DNA of 64,000 nt, taken from NCBI GenBank assembly GCA_016212665.1, contig JACREZ010000039.1:1-64000 (forward strand), given 5' to 3'. A model generated the notes under the pieces. That model was not told the origin of the DNA, did no database searches, and saw only the letters and a list, made by a program, of their open reading frames with translations. The translations under genes were made by a program, and so were the position numbers. The stretch comes from Ignavibacteriota bacterium. Lineage in GTDB: Bacteria > Bacteroidota > Ignavibacteria > UBA10030 > SZUA-254. Below are positions 52,857 to 64,000 of the stretch, in pieces. Each line of letters starts with the position of its first letter. Within the stretch, counting starts at the first letter, position 1.

Positions 52857-55800
52857 TCACGATTTCAAACTTTGTATTTTTTTGAGAACTTTATTAATAG
52901 CAGAAACAAGATGGTCTGCGCTGAACGGTTTCGGTAAGAATGATTCAACGATGATTCCTTCGGACAAAAGGAACTGCGCGTCTGTTTCCTGACCGCTTGC
53001 GGCGATAATCTTCACGTCGGGATTGATCTGCTTCAGTGAACGAGACAACGCTATTCCATCCATGAACGGCATGAGAATATCGGTGACAACGATTTGTATT
53101 TCTTCCCGGTGTTGCACGTAGAGATTAATCGCTTCAGTTCCGTCGTGTGCAGTAAGAATTCTGTAACCGGATGATTCCAATGTTTGAGAGGCAATATCGA
53201 GAATTGCTTCTTCATCATCCACCACCAAAATTAACTCACCGTTTCCGTGAATAAATTCAGGTCCGGGTTCAATTGGCTTCGGTGTGACCAGAGTATTTGA
53301 AGATGGAAGATAAACGGTAAATGTTGAACCGGCGCCAACGGAACTTTGTACGGTAACGAATCCGTTGTGTCCTTTCACAATTGCGTGAACAGTGGAAAGT
53401 CCCAACCCCGTACCCTTGCCAACTTCCTTTGTTGTAAAGAATGGGTCGAAAATAATATCGCGCAATTCCGAAGGAATGCCGATTCCGGTGTCCGTAACCC
53501 TGAACGCAACAAACGGACCGGGGTGCGCTTCGATATGGGTACGTCTGAATTCTTCATCAATAACAACGTTGAAAGCGGAAAGCGAGAGGATGCCTCCTTG
53601 CGGCATTGCATCGCGTGCATTGACACAGAGATTCAACAGCACCTGATGAAGTTGTGTCGGGTCTCCGGTGATTGTCCACAACTCTGTTGGAATATCAAGC
53701 ACAAGCCGGAGTGTTTTCGGGAAGGTTTCCCTGATGATGTGTTCCATCTCTTTGATAACGTGCTTCGGTTGTAGCGTAAACCGTTCGCCGGAAATACCTC
53801 GAGCGAATGTCAGAACTTGTTTAATAATTTCTTTGCCGCGGTTCGCGCTTGATTCTAATGTGGTAAGAATGTTCCGGGTTTGTTCGCCGGGAAATTTTGC
53901 TTTGAGCAGTTCCACCGATAACAGAATCGGGGAGAGAACATTATTCAAATCGTGAGCGATGCCGCCGGCGAGTGTCCCGATACTTTCCAATCGTTGCATC
54001 CGTAGGAACTGAGATTCCAACAACTTCTTCTCGGAAATATCGGTGCAGACAATTAAAATCGCGGATGGCTGTTGTTGTTCATCTTTCATCAACACTAAGC
54101 GGCTATAGACGGTGATTGGTTTTCCTTCTTTTGTGAACTGTGTTCCTTCTCCCTGCCATTCACCCCGTTGCATCACATCCTTGAAAGAACTTTCTGTTAC
54201 CGATTGATACTCACGGAAAATATAGGGACGCATATCTTTTCCGCGAACTTCTTTTGAATCCCACCCGTACATTTTTTCTGCGCCTTTATTCCAAAACAGC
54301 ACGATGCCTTGAAGGGAGATAACGATGATAGCGTCCGTTGTAATATCCAATAAAGCGGCTTGTTCCTGCAATCGTTTTTCTACTAATTTACTTTGCGTGA
54401 TGTCTGTAGCCACACCAATCAAAGCAATCTGGTTGCCGAGTTCATCGCGTACTGCTGAGGTGGAAAGATAAATCGGGAATTCTGTCCCGTCCTTTTTTCT
54501 GTTGAGGAGTTCTCCGTGCCAGCCGTTTTCATGTGTCGCCTTTAAAATTATAGAAGTCGGAACTACGGCGTTGTCTGAACGGACGATACTAATGTTTTGT
54601 CCAATGAGTTCTTCAGAAGTATAACCGTATGTTTTCAAAAAAGCATCGTTCACGAACAGGATGTAGTTTTCGTTATCGGTAATCGAGACACATTCACCGA
54701 TGCTCTTGATAGCATGAGCGAGCATGTTGACGGTTTTCTCCCGCTCTTTTCGTTCGATGGCTGTTCCGAAGATATTGGCGGCGGATTTCAATGCCTCCAA
54801 TTCGGCAAACGACCAATCGCGTTCCGTATAACAATCATCGAAGCCAATGAACCCCCACCATTGATGATTGACGGAAATAGGAACAACACAAATGGAACGA
54901 ATCTGTTGCTGCTGAAGAATATCGCGCTCGGATTGAGGAAACTCCCTGATGTGTCCGTACACGTAGTTATCACTCGAGAGAAGTTTTATCCACCGCTCGA
55001 AACCTGCCTCCATGAGTGGAAGATTTTGTAATTCCGGGTTATCAATCTGAGGTTCGGTCTCTGCTGAAACCCATTCAAATTTCTGACTGGTAAGGAGCGT
55101 ATTGTTTTCACCAACATGATTTTCAAAAATATAGACACGACTGACAGCAGTGGCTTTGCCCAATCTGGCAAGAATATTTTGAACGCTTTGTTTGAACGAT
55201 TCTCCCTGCATAAAATGTTCTGTTGCAAAACTCAGCGCTTCGAGAATTGCCTCGCGACGATACAGTCCAAGTTCTGCAAGTTTTTGCTTTGTGATGTCTC
55301 TGCCGACCGACTGTACTTCGATGAGAGTTTCGTTGTTGTCGAAGATTGCACGGTCAACCCACGATTGCCATCGTATTTCTCCGGTGGGAAATAACAATTC
55401 AAGTTCCAACGATGATGTCGGGTTTTCCGGTTTGAGTATTTTCAACGCTTCGACATGATGCTGTAATATTTTCTTGATAGATGGAAATACAACTTCATAT
55501 AAGTTTTTGTCTTTTAGATTTTCCGGTTCCTGGTTGACCATTCTGCTAAAGGCATCGTTGACGAACGTGAGTTTTCCATCAGGTGAAAACCGGATGATAA
55601 ATTCTGTTTGGTCGTGAACGATTGCACGGTACCGTTCTTCGTTCAACTTTAATAATATATCTTGTTTTCTTTTTCTCCTGTTGTATATGAACCCAAAAAT
55701 GAACAAAACTGTAGCCAACGTTATTATTGGTACGTAGAACAGCGGCTTCAAGTAGTATGGGGAATCAACAGCAAAAGTAAATGAGTAACCCTCGGCAGAA

Positions 55801-57923
55801 AAATTCCCGAACAAACCTTTTGCCTGGACAGCGAATGTATGATTTCCCGGTCGAAGGTCAACAAACATTTGCTGGTGTTCCATACTCCAGGTTGACCACG
55901 AATGTTCATCTAACCGGTATCGTGTTTCAATTTTTTTTGATGGCAATTCTCCCCAGAAACTGTACGCATTCCATTTCAGATGGAAGGAATTGTTCACGCG
56001 TGCGGGCTGTTCGATAATTGCAACGGGCGGTAATTTATTTGCGTGGTCCAAATTCAGGATTGCAGTACCGCCCCCCATTGTTCCGACAAATAATTTGTTT
56101 CCAACCTGAAGAAGGGGCCAGAGTCGAAGCGGATTGAGTCCGGTTGTAGCATCAAACCGCGACCAAATTCCGTTATTATAACAGGAAAGTCCGTTTGCTG
56201 TTGCAATCCAAATTCTGCTCAGTGAATCAATGTGAATTTCCCAAATTACATCACTAATCAAACCGTCGGCAACAGTAAAATAATGAGGGGCATCATCTTT
56301 CAAATATCCCAATCCTGTCATCTGGTCGCTGAACCAAAGAGTGTTCTGATGATCAAGCGCGAGAGTGAAAGTTCTATTTTGCCTCAATCCTTCATTCATC
56401 GTCCAATGTTTCCAACTTCCATCCTTCCGGCGACTGATTCCTCCGCTCGTTCCAAACCAGAGCGCTCCGTCTGTCCCTTCTGCGAACGCATAGACACGAT
56501 TATTAATCAATCCCTGTTTTGTTGACCACTGAGAAAATTTTCCGTTTTCAAAAAGGAAAGCCCCGGGTTCGTTTTTTTCATCCGCATAATATTTAGCCAT
56601 GCCGAGAAACCACAAACGATTTTTCTTGTCCTTTTTTATTTTATGAAAAAATCCCGATAAGCCTTCGTTTCGTCCGAAATGTTTCCACTGTGAACCGTCC
56701 CAGCGATACGCGCCTTCAAACGAAGAGCCACTGGAAACCCAGATGTTTCCTTGTTCATCTTCAGCCAATCCTGTTAATGATAGTGCCCTGCTTCCGGCAA
56801 TTGTAGTAATATTTTCGGTTGATCCGTCGGGTTTTCGGATTTCAATCCCCTCATCAGTTGCAATCCAAAATGAACCATCGTGCGCACTGAGCAATTCTGA
56901 AATCCTATTTGACCTGCTGACCTGAGGTTTTTTCCAATAGTTCCATAACGCCGTAGTGGTAGTGTAGAGAAATAATCCCGATTCTGTGCCAACCCACAAT
57001 CCGCCGGATGTTCGGTATTTCAGGAACAATATGTTGATGAGTTGTTCGGGAAGATTTTCAAGAGAGTTCCAACTGTTTTCCACTTGAACCCGAATTTCTC
57101 CTGACATGTACGAATAGAGTGGATGTGCTTTATCTAAGACATCGAGCGACTGGATGAAATCAATTCTTCCTTCTTTAGAATGACGAGGTGGTTCATTCGG
57201 TTTCCACTCCCAGAGTCCGCGTTGTTCTGCCGGATAGATTACTCCCATGATTCCACCTGTCAATGTATCTTCGGCAAGAGTTGTAACAGTCAACCCGAAC
57301 GAAGGTGTTTCAATTTGTTTTGTTAGGACGGAGTCCCGAAGAGAATACACTCCTTTATCTGTTGCTATCCAGATGTTGCCGCTTCGCGTATTCCAGACTT
57401 TTCGCACACTGCCGGAATGTTGAAGTTGTGTAAATGGAGTAGCGTGGGAAAAGTTGTAATCCCAAACGTGCAAAGAAAAGTCTTCATGGATTGCAAGAAA
57501 CTTGTTATTGTTGTATTGAGCAAGTTCCATTACCAATAATTGTTTTTGATGCAGGAGAAGTTTATGCAAAGTGAATCCACGCTCGTTTCCGATGTAGATA
57601 TTTCCATTACTGAGTGCAAGTACTCTGCCTGTTGAATCAATAAAAAATGAATTGATTTGTTTCTGATGCAATCCGAGAGGTTTTCCAACAGGAGTCCAGA
57701 AATATCCATTGTAAAATGCCAAGCCTGAACTGGTCAATGCCCAGACAGTACCGTTCGGCGCTTCAGCGACATCGAGTACCCTGTTCGATGGCAATCCTTC
57801 ATCGGTAGAAAAGCGAACCCACTGTGAGGGATTTTGAAATGGAAAGGAAAGAGAAACTACAGGAGTGAATAAAAAACAAAGAACAATAATAATGATGCAC
57901 GCAGTTCGATATGCCGGTCCCAT
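52857..57923 (-). CDS. Giant beta-propeller hybrid sensor kinase
   Basis: A 1688-residue two-component hybrid. It has a signal/anchor (about 8-28), periplasmic reg_prop beta-propeller repeats (about 35-640; [27 protein letters not shown]), Y_Y_Y (about 655-720), a transmembrane helix (about 728-750), PAS (about 762-885), GAF (about 895-1060), two PAS (about 1070-1310), HisKA with His in [14 protein letters not shown] (about 1323), HATPase (to about 1545), and a receiver with Asp about 1612 (VVTDILMP). The periplasmic half is that of Bacteroidota polysaccharide sensors, but there is no AraC output and no SusCD genes nearby. AAGGGGA precedes the ATG. It is co-transcribed with hypE. Confidence 0.92.
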   Translation of the reverse strand: MGPAYRTACIIIIVLCFLFTPVVSLSFPFQNPSQWVRFSTDEGLPSNRVLDVAEAPNGTVWALTSSGLAFYNGYFWTPVGKPLGLHQKQINSFFIDSTGRVLALSNGNIYIGNERGFTLHKLLLHQKQLLVMELAQYNNNKFLAIHEDFSLHVWDYNFSHATPFTQLQHSGSVRKVWNTRSGNIWIATDKGVYSLRDSVLTKQIETPSFGLTVTTLAEDTLTGGIMGVIYPAEQRGLWEWKPNEPPRHSKEGRIDFIQSLDVLDKAHPLYSYMSGEIRVQVENSWNSLENLPEQLINILFLKYRTSGGLWVGTESGLFLYTTTTALWNYWKKPQVSRSNRISELLSAHDGSFWIATDEGIEIRKPDGSTENITTIAGSRALSLTGLAEDEQGNIWVSSGSSFEGAYRWDGSQWKHFGRNEGLSGFFHKIKKDKKNRLWFLGMAKYYADEKNEPGAFLFENGKFSQWSTKQGLINNRVYAFAEGTDGALWFGTSGGISRRKDGSWKHWTMNEGLRQNRTFTLALDHQNTLWFSDQMTGLGYLKDDAPHYFTVADGLISDVIWEIHIDSLSRIWIATANGLSCYNNGIWSRFDATTGLNPLRLWPLLQVGNKLFVGTMGGGTAILNLDHANKLPPVAIIEQPARVNNSFHLKWNAYSFWGELPSKKIETRYRLDEHSWSTWSMEHQQMFVDLRPGNHTFAVQAKGLFGNFSAEGYSFTFAVDSPYYLKPLFYVPIITLATVLFIFGFIYNRRKRKQDILLKLNEERYRAIVHDQTEFIIRFSPDGKLTFVNDAFSRMVNQEPENLKDKNLYEVVFPSIKKILQHHVEALKILKPENPTSSLELELLFPTGEIRWQSWVDRAIFDNNETLIEVQSVGRDITKQKLAELGLYRREAILEALSFATEHFMQGESFKQSVQNILARLGKATAVSRVYIFENHVGENNTLLTSQKFEWVSAETEPQIDNPELQNLPLMEAGFERWIKLLSSDNYVYGHIREFPQSERDILQQQQIRSICVVPISVNHQWWGFIGFDDCYTERDWSFAELEALKSAANIFGTAIERKEREKTVNMLAHAIKSIGECVSITDNENYILFVNDAFLKTYGYTSEELIGQNISIVRSDNAVVPTSIILKATHENGWHGELLNRKKDGTEFPIYLSTSAVRDELGNQIALIGVATDITQSKLVEKRLQEQAALLDITTDAIIVISLQGIVLFWNKGAEKMYGWDSKEVRGKDMRPYIFREYQSVTESSFKDVMQRGEWQGEGTQFTKEGKPITVYSRLVLMKDEQQQPSAILIVCTDISEKKLLESQFLRMQRLESIGTLAGGIAHDLNNVLSPILLSVELLKAKFPGEQTRNILTTLESSANRGKEIIKQVLTFARGISGERFTLQPKHVIKEMEHIIRETFPKTLRLVLDIPTELWTITGDPTQLHQVLLNLCVNARDAMPQGGILSLSAFNVVIDEEFRRTHIEAHPGPFVAFRVTDTGIGIPSELRDIIFDPFFTTKEVGKGTGLGLSTVHAIVKGHNGFVTVQSSVGAGSTFTVYLPSSNTLVTPKPIEPGPEFIHGNGELILVVDDEEAILDIASQTLESSGYRILTAHDGTEAINLYVQHREEIQIVVTDILMPFMDGIALSRSLKQINPDVKIIAASGQETDAQFLLSEGIIVESFLPKPFSADHLVSAINKVLKKIQSLKS

Positions 57924-58106
57924 GGTCAGGTCCCCTTTTTCTTGTTACTCATTAAATGAATATGAACTTCTTGCATTTGGCTTTTCAGCAATAAGAATTG
58001 CTTTGCCGTAATATAGATGTTCTGCATTTGAGAAGCAATGTAACGGCAGGGAAATATGACGTTTTTGTGTTCCTCAAAATAAGCAAAAGTCGAATAAAGT
58101 CGGAGT

Positions 58107-59261
58107 TCAGTGTTTCCTTTTTACTTCATTTACCATAGATAACATTCCAAGCGAAAGAAGTGTCAGGACGATGGCAAGGATGAGCGGTGTTGTTTTATCA
58201 ATATATTGCCATAACAATCCTGCAAGAAATGATGAAGGAAACGCACATAGCCCGATAACCATCTGAAATCCCCCGAGCGTACTTGCTCGGAGTTCCGGCG
58301 GTGCAAGTTCACTGACAAGAGTTTTCTGCACAGGTTCAATCGCCGCTTTGTGTAAACCATAGAGGATGAAACATCCGATGATTCCCCAGTATGTTTTCAG
58401 AAACAACAATCCGGTGCAACACAAAGTCCAAAAGCAAAACGAAACGAAGAGGATATTTTTTCTGCCGAACCTGTCAGATAATTTTCCGAACGGCATGGAG
58501 AAGGATGCCGCTACGACAGTGAAAATTAAATACAAAATCGGAAGTCCCCCTTTTTCAAATCCGGCATCAAAGGTGTAGAGAAGGAGAAATGAATAACTGA
58601 ACGAGCCGATGGAAAAGAGCGCACTCAAAACAAGAAACAGGCGGAAATTTGAATCGAGTTGTTTGAAGGAAAGTCCTTTGAATGTTGTTGTTCTCGCTTT
58701 GGGGACTTCCTTAATGGACTTCACGACAAGCAACGAACCGAGAACGGAGGGAATGGCGGCAAGAAGAAAAAGATTTGAGTAACCGATTTCAATAAAGAGT
58801 AGACAGAACACGATTCCCAACACAGCGCCGAGATTGTCCATCATCTTCAGGTAGCCGAAGTTTTTTCCACGATTGGTTTCGTCGGAGACATCGGCGACGA
58901 TTGCATCGCGCGGTGCGCTCCGAATTTTTCCTGCACGGTCAAGAACGCGAATCGGTAACAACATCTGCCACGATACAGTGAACGCGTATCCGACTCTTGA
59001 AACTGCGCCGAACAAATATCCGACCCAGACAAAAACTTTTCGCTTTTGTAATTTGTCCGAATAATATCCGGCAAATGCCTGAGAGAGTGAAACGATTGCA
59101 TCGCCCAGACCATCAATGAAGCCAAGCATTGCCATGTTTGCGCCAAGCGCCGACGTTACAAAGAGGGGCCAAATGGGATAAATGATGTCGGAACCGAAAT
59201 CATTCAGGAATGAAGCGATACCGAATGTTCGAATTGTCTTTTTTGATTCAGGTTCCTGCAT
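58107..59261 (-). CDS. MFS transporter
   Basis: A 384-residue major facilitator with about 12 helices. GYYSDKLQKRKVFVWVGY and KLSDRFGRKNILFV are the two symmetric cytoplasmic-loop motifs. Substrate unknown. The 183-base gap upstream (57924-58106) holds only a small AGCAAT/ATTGCT hairpin. It is 18 bases after the kinase-like gene and co-directional with it. Confidence 0.85.
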   Translation of the reverse strand: MQEPESKKTIRTFGIASFLNDFGSDIIYPIWPLFVTSALGANMAMLGFIDGLGDAIVSLSQAFAGYYSDKLQKRKVFVWVGYLFGAVSRVGYAFTVSWQMLLPIRVLDRAGKIRSAPRDAIVADVSDETNRGKNFGYLKMMDNLGAVLGIVFCLLFIEIGYSNLFLLAAIPSVLGSLLVVKSIKEVPKARTTTFKGLSFKQLDSNFRLFLVLSALFSIGSFSYSFLLLYTFDAGFEKGGLPILYLIFTVVAASFSMPFGKLSDRFGRKNILFVSFCFWTLCCTGLLFLKTYWGIIGCFILYGLHKAAIEPVQKTLVSELAPPELRASTLGGFQMVIGLCAFPSSFLAGLLWQYIDKTTPLILAIVLTLLSLGMLSMVNEVKRKH

Positions 59262-59279
59262 GAGTTGATTATTGATGAA

Positions 59280-59909
59280 TTACTTTGACCACAACCCGCC
59301 GGTTGATGTCATCCAATCGGCAATAGTTTCGGTAGCATGGTGAATATTGTTGTCGGAAATATCCAACTCCAATTTCGGGAGAATGGACTCATTCACAAGT
59401 TGCCGCATCATTTCTTGTTCACTGATGAATACTTCGAGATTGTCGTACTGAGACGGCTTGCCGGAAACTTTCAGACGTTGTTCACGCGCTTCACGGAACG
59501 ATTCATCAGAGCGCGTGCAGAAGACAAGATGAAACCCAAGCGGGAGAAGTCGTTCTTCGAGCCATCGGAAATCATACTGCTTTCCGTACCGCTGATGTTG
59601 ATACGCTTTTGTAGAAAGATGAAAGCGGTCAACAATCCATGAATAATATCGTTGCAGTTCGAACAATCGTAACCACGTTGCGTACGTTTCCATCGCAAGC
59701 GATTCTTCATGCGGCTCAAAATTGATGAGACCGCGTCCCCACGGGAAGTTCGTGAACGCGCACCACTCAGCGGAAACAAGAGGCGAATGGTATCGGTATT
59801 TTCTCGGTCCGACGATACGAGGGTGTTCGTTCAGCGCAAATGCGATTTCTGTTTTCAGCGTGAGCCGTGTTCCTTCGAGAATTATTTTTGGTGTAAGTTT
59901 CGACGACAT
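59280..59909 (-). CDS. Thymidylate-kinase-like protein with altered P-loop
   Basis: A 209-residue P-loop kinase-like protein. DRFHLST (about 94-100) is the substrate/base motif of deoxynucleoside or thymidylate kinase-type enzymes, and the LID-like stretch REAREQRLKVSGKPSQYDN follows. The expected Walker A GxxxxGK[ST] reads EGTRLTLKT (about 12-20), with Leu in place of the second Gly. This may lower or abolish ATP binding. It lies between an MFS gene and a CoA-binding protein. The substrate is unknown. Confidence 0.65.
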   Translation of the reverse strand: MSSKLTPKIILEGTRLTLKTEIAFALNEHPRIVGPRKYRYHSPLVSAEWCAFTNFPWGRGLINFEPHEESLAMETYATWLRLFELQRYYSWIVDRFHLSTKAYQHQRYGKQYDFRWLEERLLPLGFHLVFCTRSDESFREAREQRLKVSGKPSQYDNLEVFISEQEMMRQLVNESILPKLELDISDNNIHHATETIADWMTSTGGLWSK

Positions 59910-59967
59910 GTGGTTGAATGTACTTCAAAGAATTGAAAGAACAAATTCAATCGTTAGTCAAAAAAAA

Positions 59968-60432
59968 TTATTGTGGATATTTTCCAAGTACCTTCCACAC
60001 CGTGCCGTGCAAACGATGGAAGAACGAAGCAGACGGGAGAAACATGAACGGGCAGTATCCTGCAATATGATTGATTCCAAGTTGTTGGCAAGAGCGTATC
60101 GCATCAGGATGGACATCTTTTATTCCTGAAATACCATAGAACCAAACCAATGAGATACCGCTCTCCGCACATTCTTGGAGGAGCGGCAATGTTCCGCCTT
60201 TTGGTGTCATGAATAACGCGGCGGCGACAGGAGGTTGAATTTCAGAAATGCGTGCATAACATTTTTTCCCATCAATTTCTGTCGCTAATGGATTGACGGG
60301 AAGAACTTCGTACCCGCGTGTGAGGAATTCTTTGTACAACATTCTGCTAAAATGTTTTGAGTCGCGGGAAACGCCGGGCATTGCAAAGCGTTTACCTTCA
60401 AGAAATTCACGGATAAGTGTTTGTGTGTTCAT
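59968..60432 (-). CDS. CoA-binding domain protein (YccU-like)
   Basis: A 154-residue Rossmann-type CoA_binding_2 protein. FAMPGVSRDSKHFSRMLYKEF (about 16-36) and EVLPVNPLATEIDGKKCY (about 42-59) are the hallmark segments; a late IAGYCPFMFL resembles the family C-terminus. The cellular role of this family is unclear. It is monocistronic or first in a short minus-strand run. Confidence 0.85.
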   Translation of the reverse strand: MNTQTLIREFLEGKRFAMPGVSRDSKHFSRMLYKEFLTRGYEVLPVNPLATEIDGKKCYARISEIQPPVAAALFMTPKGGTLPLLQECAESGISLVWFYGISGIKDVHPDAIRSCQQLGINHIAGYCPFMFLPSASFFHRLHGTVWKVLGKYPQ

Positions 60433-60607
60433 GGTGATTTTTTCAAAAAAATGTTCACATACGAGTTACAAGGTCATGCCATTGGCTATTTGTGCCTATG
60501 TTCGTACAGGATGGGGGATAATTATTTTGAGTTTTTAAGTCGAGTTGTTTCATGGTTTCCTTCGGTATTGTGATACGGGATGAAAACTTTCCTTCTCTTA
60601 TGAGTGT

Positions 60608-60730
60608 GTTGCCAAATGGTCATTGCGAGCGAAGCGAAGCAATCTCGCTATCGAAAGTAAAACGGAATGTGGGATTGCTTCGTCGCTTCGCTCCTCGCAA
60701 TGACACTTTTCGGTATTCGGCAACACGCTC
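60608..60730. mobile_element. MITE-like insertion with flanking direct repeats
   Basis: A long imperfect inverted repeat: outer ends GTGTTGCC / GGCAACAC, inner arms CATTGCGAGCGAAGCGAAGC (60621-60640) and the partly matching arm at 60673-60702 (GCTTCG twice, CTCGCAATG). Both sides carry CTTATGAGTGT (60597-60607 and 60731-60741), which looks like an 11-bp target duplication. The right copy covers the stop codon of the hybrid kinase gene. No protein is encoded. The rest of 60433-60596 shows nothing. Confidence 0.7.
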
Positions 60731-60731
60731 C

Positions 60732-63700
60732 TTATGAGTGTAAAATGGTATGAACAGTTTTCAGGAGCATTTCTGCAGTGTAGGGTTTTTGCAGGAACGA
60801 GTTCACATGTCCGCCGAGTGTATCACTGCCGGGAACATCGGTGAGCAAACCACTGGAAGCGATAATTTTTACCTCCGGGTTAATTTTTCTGATTGCGCGG
60901 ATTGTTGACGACCCATCCATAACCGGCATCATCATATCAACAAGAAGAAGGTGGACTTGTCCGTTCATCTGGTTGAAGAGTGTCAGTGCATCTGCGCCGT
61001 CGTTGGCTGTGATGGCGATGTAATTATACAGGTTCAGTATTTGTTGTGTCACTTCACGAATTGAACGTTCATCATCTACGATGAGAATAATTTCGCCGTT
61101 TCCCTGTGGTAATTCTGAACGTGTTTCCTGAACTTCAGAAGATGTCACACATTCTGCCGGGAAATAGACGTTGAACGTAGTTCCTTTTCCTACCTCACTC
61201 TTGAGTGTGAGAAAACCTTTATGGTTTTGAATAATGGAATGAGCGGTGGAGAGTCCAAGCCCGGTTCCTTTGCCGACTTCTTTCGTGGTGAAGAACGGGT
61301 CGAAAATTTTATCAATGATTGCAGATGGGATTCCTGTGCCGGTATCCCGTACGGTGACCATAACATAATTTCCACTGCTTGCACCGAAATTTGCATGAGC
61401 GAGGGCTTCATCTACCACAACATTTTCTGCTTTCAAAGAAAGTGAACCACCGTCCGGCATAGCATCGCGGGCATTGACACAGAGATTCATCAACACCTGA
61501 TGAATTTGTGTGACATCAGCCTGAATCATCCATAAATCTTTTGGAACGTCCGATTTGATTTCAATGAGACGGGGGAACGTTTCTTTCATCATGTCGAATA
61601 AATCACGGAGGACATGCTTTATTTGTATTGAACCGTATTTACCACCGACTCCGCGAGCGAACGTGAGAATTTGTTTGACGATTTCCCCGCCGCGTTGGGA
61701 ACTCGTAGCTATCGTATCGATGATTTGCTGGTGTTCCGGTTCCTTAAAACGGTAACGCATCAGTTCCGTCGCCATTGAGATAGGCGCGAAGATATTATTT
61801 AAATCGTGTGCTATGCCGCCGGCTAACATGCCCAGACTTTCCAATCGTTGAGTGCGGAGAAATTGTTGTTCGAGTGATTTTCGCCCCGTGATATCGCGCT
61901 GCAACGCCAGGAACCCGAGTAAAGAGTTGTTTTCATCAAGTATCGGGCTAATGGATACTTCCAGAGTTACAAGGGTTCCATCTTTTGCTTGGTTGACCAT
62001 TTCTCTTTTGACTATTTGTTTATTTAACAGTGTCAACCAAAAATCGCGATACTCGGCATCTTGCAGTTTTCCGCTTTTCAGTATCCGGGGGGTGGTTTTT
62101 CCAATTACTTCTTCCTGTTGATAGCCATAGAGTTTTGTAAATGCCGGATTGATGAACGTAATGATTCCCTTAACATCGGTAATGAAAACAACGTCTTCAG
62201 AATTTTCAACTGCTTTGCGGAGTTTGACAAGTTCGGATTCCGACCGCTTTCGTTCTGAAATATCACGCAGGATAAGCACCCAGCCGATTGCTTCCTGTTT
62301 GGTATTATAAATCACTTCCGCATTTGCTTCTACATCAAAAATTGTCCCGTCTGCTCTTCTTGCCTGGAGTTCACCGGGACCGGAATACAATTTCCTCAGA
62401 GTCCCGATAAGACTACTCCGGACAATATGATGTTCACTTGACGGGAGAAAATCGAACAAACTTTTACCGGTAATGACAAAATCGAATGGGTACCCGAACA
62501 CTGTAAACGCTTTCGGCGACGCGAACGTGAGCATGAAATTCAAATCCACAATCACAATAGCATCGGGCGAAGCGCTGACCATTGAGCGGTAGAGTTCTTC
62601 CGATTCCCTCAGAGCGGCTTCCGTTCTTTGTCGTTCCGTGAGATTACGAACGATATGGAGATACTGAATATCAAAATCTACATAGAGAGGAGCGGAACTG
62701 ATTTCAACAGGGAGGATTGTTCCGTCTTTTTTTACATTGAATGTTTCCCACCGGACACCTCCTTGCTGTGTCGTGGTTCTCATCATCGCAATGCTATGTT
62801 GGCGTGTTTCTTCTGAACAGAGGTCCCACAAATTCTTTTTCAGGAGTTCTTTTTCCTGGTATCCGTACAAATGGCAAGCAAGTTCGTTGCACGCAATGAC
62901 ATCGAATCGTTTATCGAGAAGAAGAATTGCCTCGTTTGCCGTAGTAAACATTGCTTTCCATCGGTTTTCAGATTTTCTTGATTCTTCTTCCGCGATGCGC
63001 AATTCCGTTATGTCAAGACTTACATTCCCGATAGCATCTATTTCGCCGAACTGATTGACGAGAGGAAATTTATACACGTGATAAAATTTCCGTCCCGAAC
63101 TTATCAGAACGGAACGGTCATACGCAAGGAACGTTTTTGCAATGACAACTTCTTGGTTTGAGAGGAGGAATTCCTCGGCGAACGCTGTCGGCAGGAGTTG
63201 CGTAATATGCTTTCCGACAACATGTGGTTCTTCAACTCCGAATGCTATTTTCCATGCTGTGTTTGCTAACTGGACGATTCCATCTATGCCGGTAACACAA
63301 ATCGGTGTTACTGCATGTTCTATCAGCGTATGAAGCAATCCTTCTGTTTTTTGAAGGGTTGCTTCGGTCTGTTTTCGCTTGGTAATATCTCTGATAACGA
63401 CCTGCATGGTTTTCTGTCCCTCAAGTATGAAGGGAATCCCGATAACTTCGACCGGCAGGAGAGAGCCATCGAAACAAATAAATTCTTCTTCAATGACGGG
63501 AGCGATAATTCCCTGGTCGAGTGCGGCTTCGACCCGTTGTGCGACACGTTCGCGGTATTCGGGATGAATCACCTGTTGAATCGGTGTTCCGATAAGTGCA
63601 TTGGCAGAGGGCGCCTTCAACATTTTCACGAACGATTCGTTCACATACAAAAATTTTCCGTCACGGTGAATTGCAATTCCATCCGCAGAACGTTCTACCA

Positions 63701-64000
63701 ACGTCCGGTATTTTTGTTCGCTTTCAAGAAGTTCATGCTCGATTCTCTGTTGATATGACACATCACGGAAGTTTGTAACAATTGCGCGCACGCTCGGTTC
63801 ATGAAGAAGGTTGGTGACGTTTGCCTCTATCCACACGTACTCCCCGTTTTTGCATTTGAAGCGATACCGCGTGGTGAGATACCCGCCGGTCTGAGTAAGG
63901 AGTTCATGAAGCAGTTTAAGATTTCTTGGAACATCTTCAGGATGAAATAAATCAAATGCAAGAGTGTTCAGAAGTTCTGCCGGTTTGTAACCTGTTATTG
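60732..64000 (-). CDS. Multi-PAS hybrid sensor kinase (5' end outside window)
   Basis: The open frame reaches base 64000 without a stop or a fitting start, so the gene begins beyond the window; an internal GTG at 63836 is not the start, as the residues before it complete a PAS domain (LFHPEDVP, then [12 protein letters not shown]). At least six PAS domains are visible, then HisKA (His in [14 protein letters not shown], plus-strand about 61810), HATPase ([23 protein letters not shown]) and a C-terminal receiver with Asp in LLLVDMMMP (about 60950). There is no transmembrane segment in the visible part. The catalytic end is close to that of the giant sensor at 52857 and is probably a paralogue. 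Confidence 0.92.
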   Translation of the reverse strand, partial: ITGYKPAELLNTLAFDLFHPEDVPRNLKLLHELLTQTGGYLTTRYRFKCKNGEYVWIEANVTNLLHEPSVRAIVTNFRDVSYQQRIEHELLESEQKYRTLVERSADGIAIHRDGKFLYVNESFVKMLKAPSANALIGTPIQQVIHPEYRERVAQRVEAALDQGIIAPVIEEEFICFDGSLLPVEVIGIPFILEGQKTMQVVIRDITKRKQTEATLQKTEGLLHTLIEHAVTPICVTGIDGIVQLANTAWKIAFGVEEPHVVGKHITQLLPTAFAEEFLLSNQEVVIAKTFLAYDRSVLISSGRKFYHVYKFPLVNQFGEIDAIGNVSLDITELRIAEEESRKSENRWKAMFTTANEAILLLDKRFDVIACNELACHLYGYQEKELLKKNLWDLCSEETRQHSIAMMRTTTQQGGVRWETFNVKKDGTILPVEISSAPLYVDFDIQYLHIVRNLTERQRTEAALRESEELYRSMVSASPDAIVIVDLNFMLTFASPKAFTVFGYPFDFVITGKSLFDFLPSSEHHIVRSSLIGTLRKLYSGPGELQARRADGTIFDVEANAEVIYNTKQEAIGWVLILRDISERKRSESELVKLRKAVENSEDVVFITDVKGIITFINPAFTKLYGYQQEEVIGKTTPRILKSGKLQDAEYRDFWLTLLNKQIVKREMVNQAKDGTLVTLEVSISPILDENNSLLGFLALQRDITGRKSLEQQFLRTQRLESLGMLAGGIAHDLNNIFAPISMATELMRYRFKEPEHQQIIDTIATSSQRGGEIVKQILTFARGVGGKYGSIQIKHVLRDLFDMMKETFPRLIEIKSDVPKDLWMIQADVTQIHQVLMNLCVNARDAMPDGGSLSLKAENVVVDEALAHANFGASSGNYVMVTVRDTGTGIPSAIIDKIFDPFFTTKEVGKGTGLGLSTAHSIIQNHKGFLTLKSEVGKGTTFNVYFPAECVTSSEVQETRSELPQGNGEIILIVDDERSIREVTQQILNLYNYIAITANDGADALTLFNQMNGQVHLLLVDMMMPVMDGSSTIRAIRKINPEVKIIASSGLLTDVPGSDTLGGHVNSFLQKPYTAEMLLKTVHTILHS

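Noticed and set aside
60464-60479. Minus-strand sigma-54-like site near TGGCAT
   Set aside because: The spacing is off by one base (the second half does not fall on GG-N10-GC).
60552-60737. Small plus-strand open frame of 61 residues
   Set aside because: It lies across the MITE-like element and encodes its inverted arms; no ribosome-binding site.

Overview
The window (64 kb, roughly 43-45 % G+C by eye) comes from a Gram-negative member of the Bacteroidota/Chlorobiota lineage, most like Ignavibacteria. The evidence is a C-terminal type IX secretion sorting domain with the NYPNPFNP signature on a 3348-residue surface protein, several SPII lipoproteins, FadL/PorV-type and other beta-barrel proteins, and a very large one-component-style sensor with a periplasmic reg_prop beta-propeller, Y_Y_Y domain and cytoplasmic hybrid kinase. 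No rRNA, tRNA, CRISPR array or transposase gene was found.

Layout. 1-2.4 kb (+): a CheY-like receiver, a GspE/PilB-like ATPase with degenerate signature boxes, and a cold-shock protein. 2.4-12.5 kb (-): a 13-gene, tightly packed housekeeping run (purC, psd, pssA, purS, purQ, tatA, gatA, a nucleotidyltransferase/small-protein pair, sucD, a rhodanese, ndk, a fibronectin-III lipoprotein). 12.7-24.4 kb (+): an M14-type peptidase and the giant Ig-repeat, T9SS-exported protein. 24.5-25.7 kb (-): an MFS transporter. 25.9-32.4 kb (+): AsmA-like protein, rsmA, mgtE, a PAP2 membrane phosphatase and an outer-membrane protein. 32.6-38.4 kb (+): Tyr/Gly-rich lipoprotein, FadL/PorV-like barrel, penicillin acylase, sirtuin. 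38.4-39.2 kb: an unusual non-coding block of palindromic elements, an 11-copy 21-bp array and a sigma-54-type promoter. 39.2-49.2 kb (+): hemN, a PAS histidine kinase, an NtrC-family activator, a second receiver, a hemerythrin, NfnAB-like flavoproteins and buk/ptb. 49.5-51.8 kb (+): a radical SAM protein with a structured leader and a small lipoprotein. 51.8-64 kb (-): hypE, the giant hybrid sensor, another MFS carrier, a kinase-like protein with a broken P-loop, a CoA-binding protein, a MITE-like insertion and a second hybrid kinase that runs off the window end.

How it may work together. Three intergenic sites carry TGGCAT-N5-TTGCC, which fits the sigma-54 -24/-12 consensus (GG-N10-GC) exactly. 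They lie upstream of the giant surface protein, upstream of hemN, and upstream of the receiver/hemerythrin pair. An NtrC-family sigma-54 activator with its kinase sits between the last two. The hemN promoter is preceded by eleven TGAA-N4-TTCA palindromes at an exact 21-bp pitch (two helical turns), a layout that would suit an enhancer array. I infer, without proof, a local sigma-54 circuit linking oxygen-independent haem synthesis, a hemerythrin, NADH/NADPH/ferredoxin balancing (NfnAB) and an exported adhesin-like protein. A second genome-scale signal is a set of degenerate tandem repeats with a strict 7-bp period but different words at each locus. They fill many intergenic gaps and run into start codons, stop codons and even coding sequence (sucD tail, a signal peptide).
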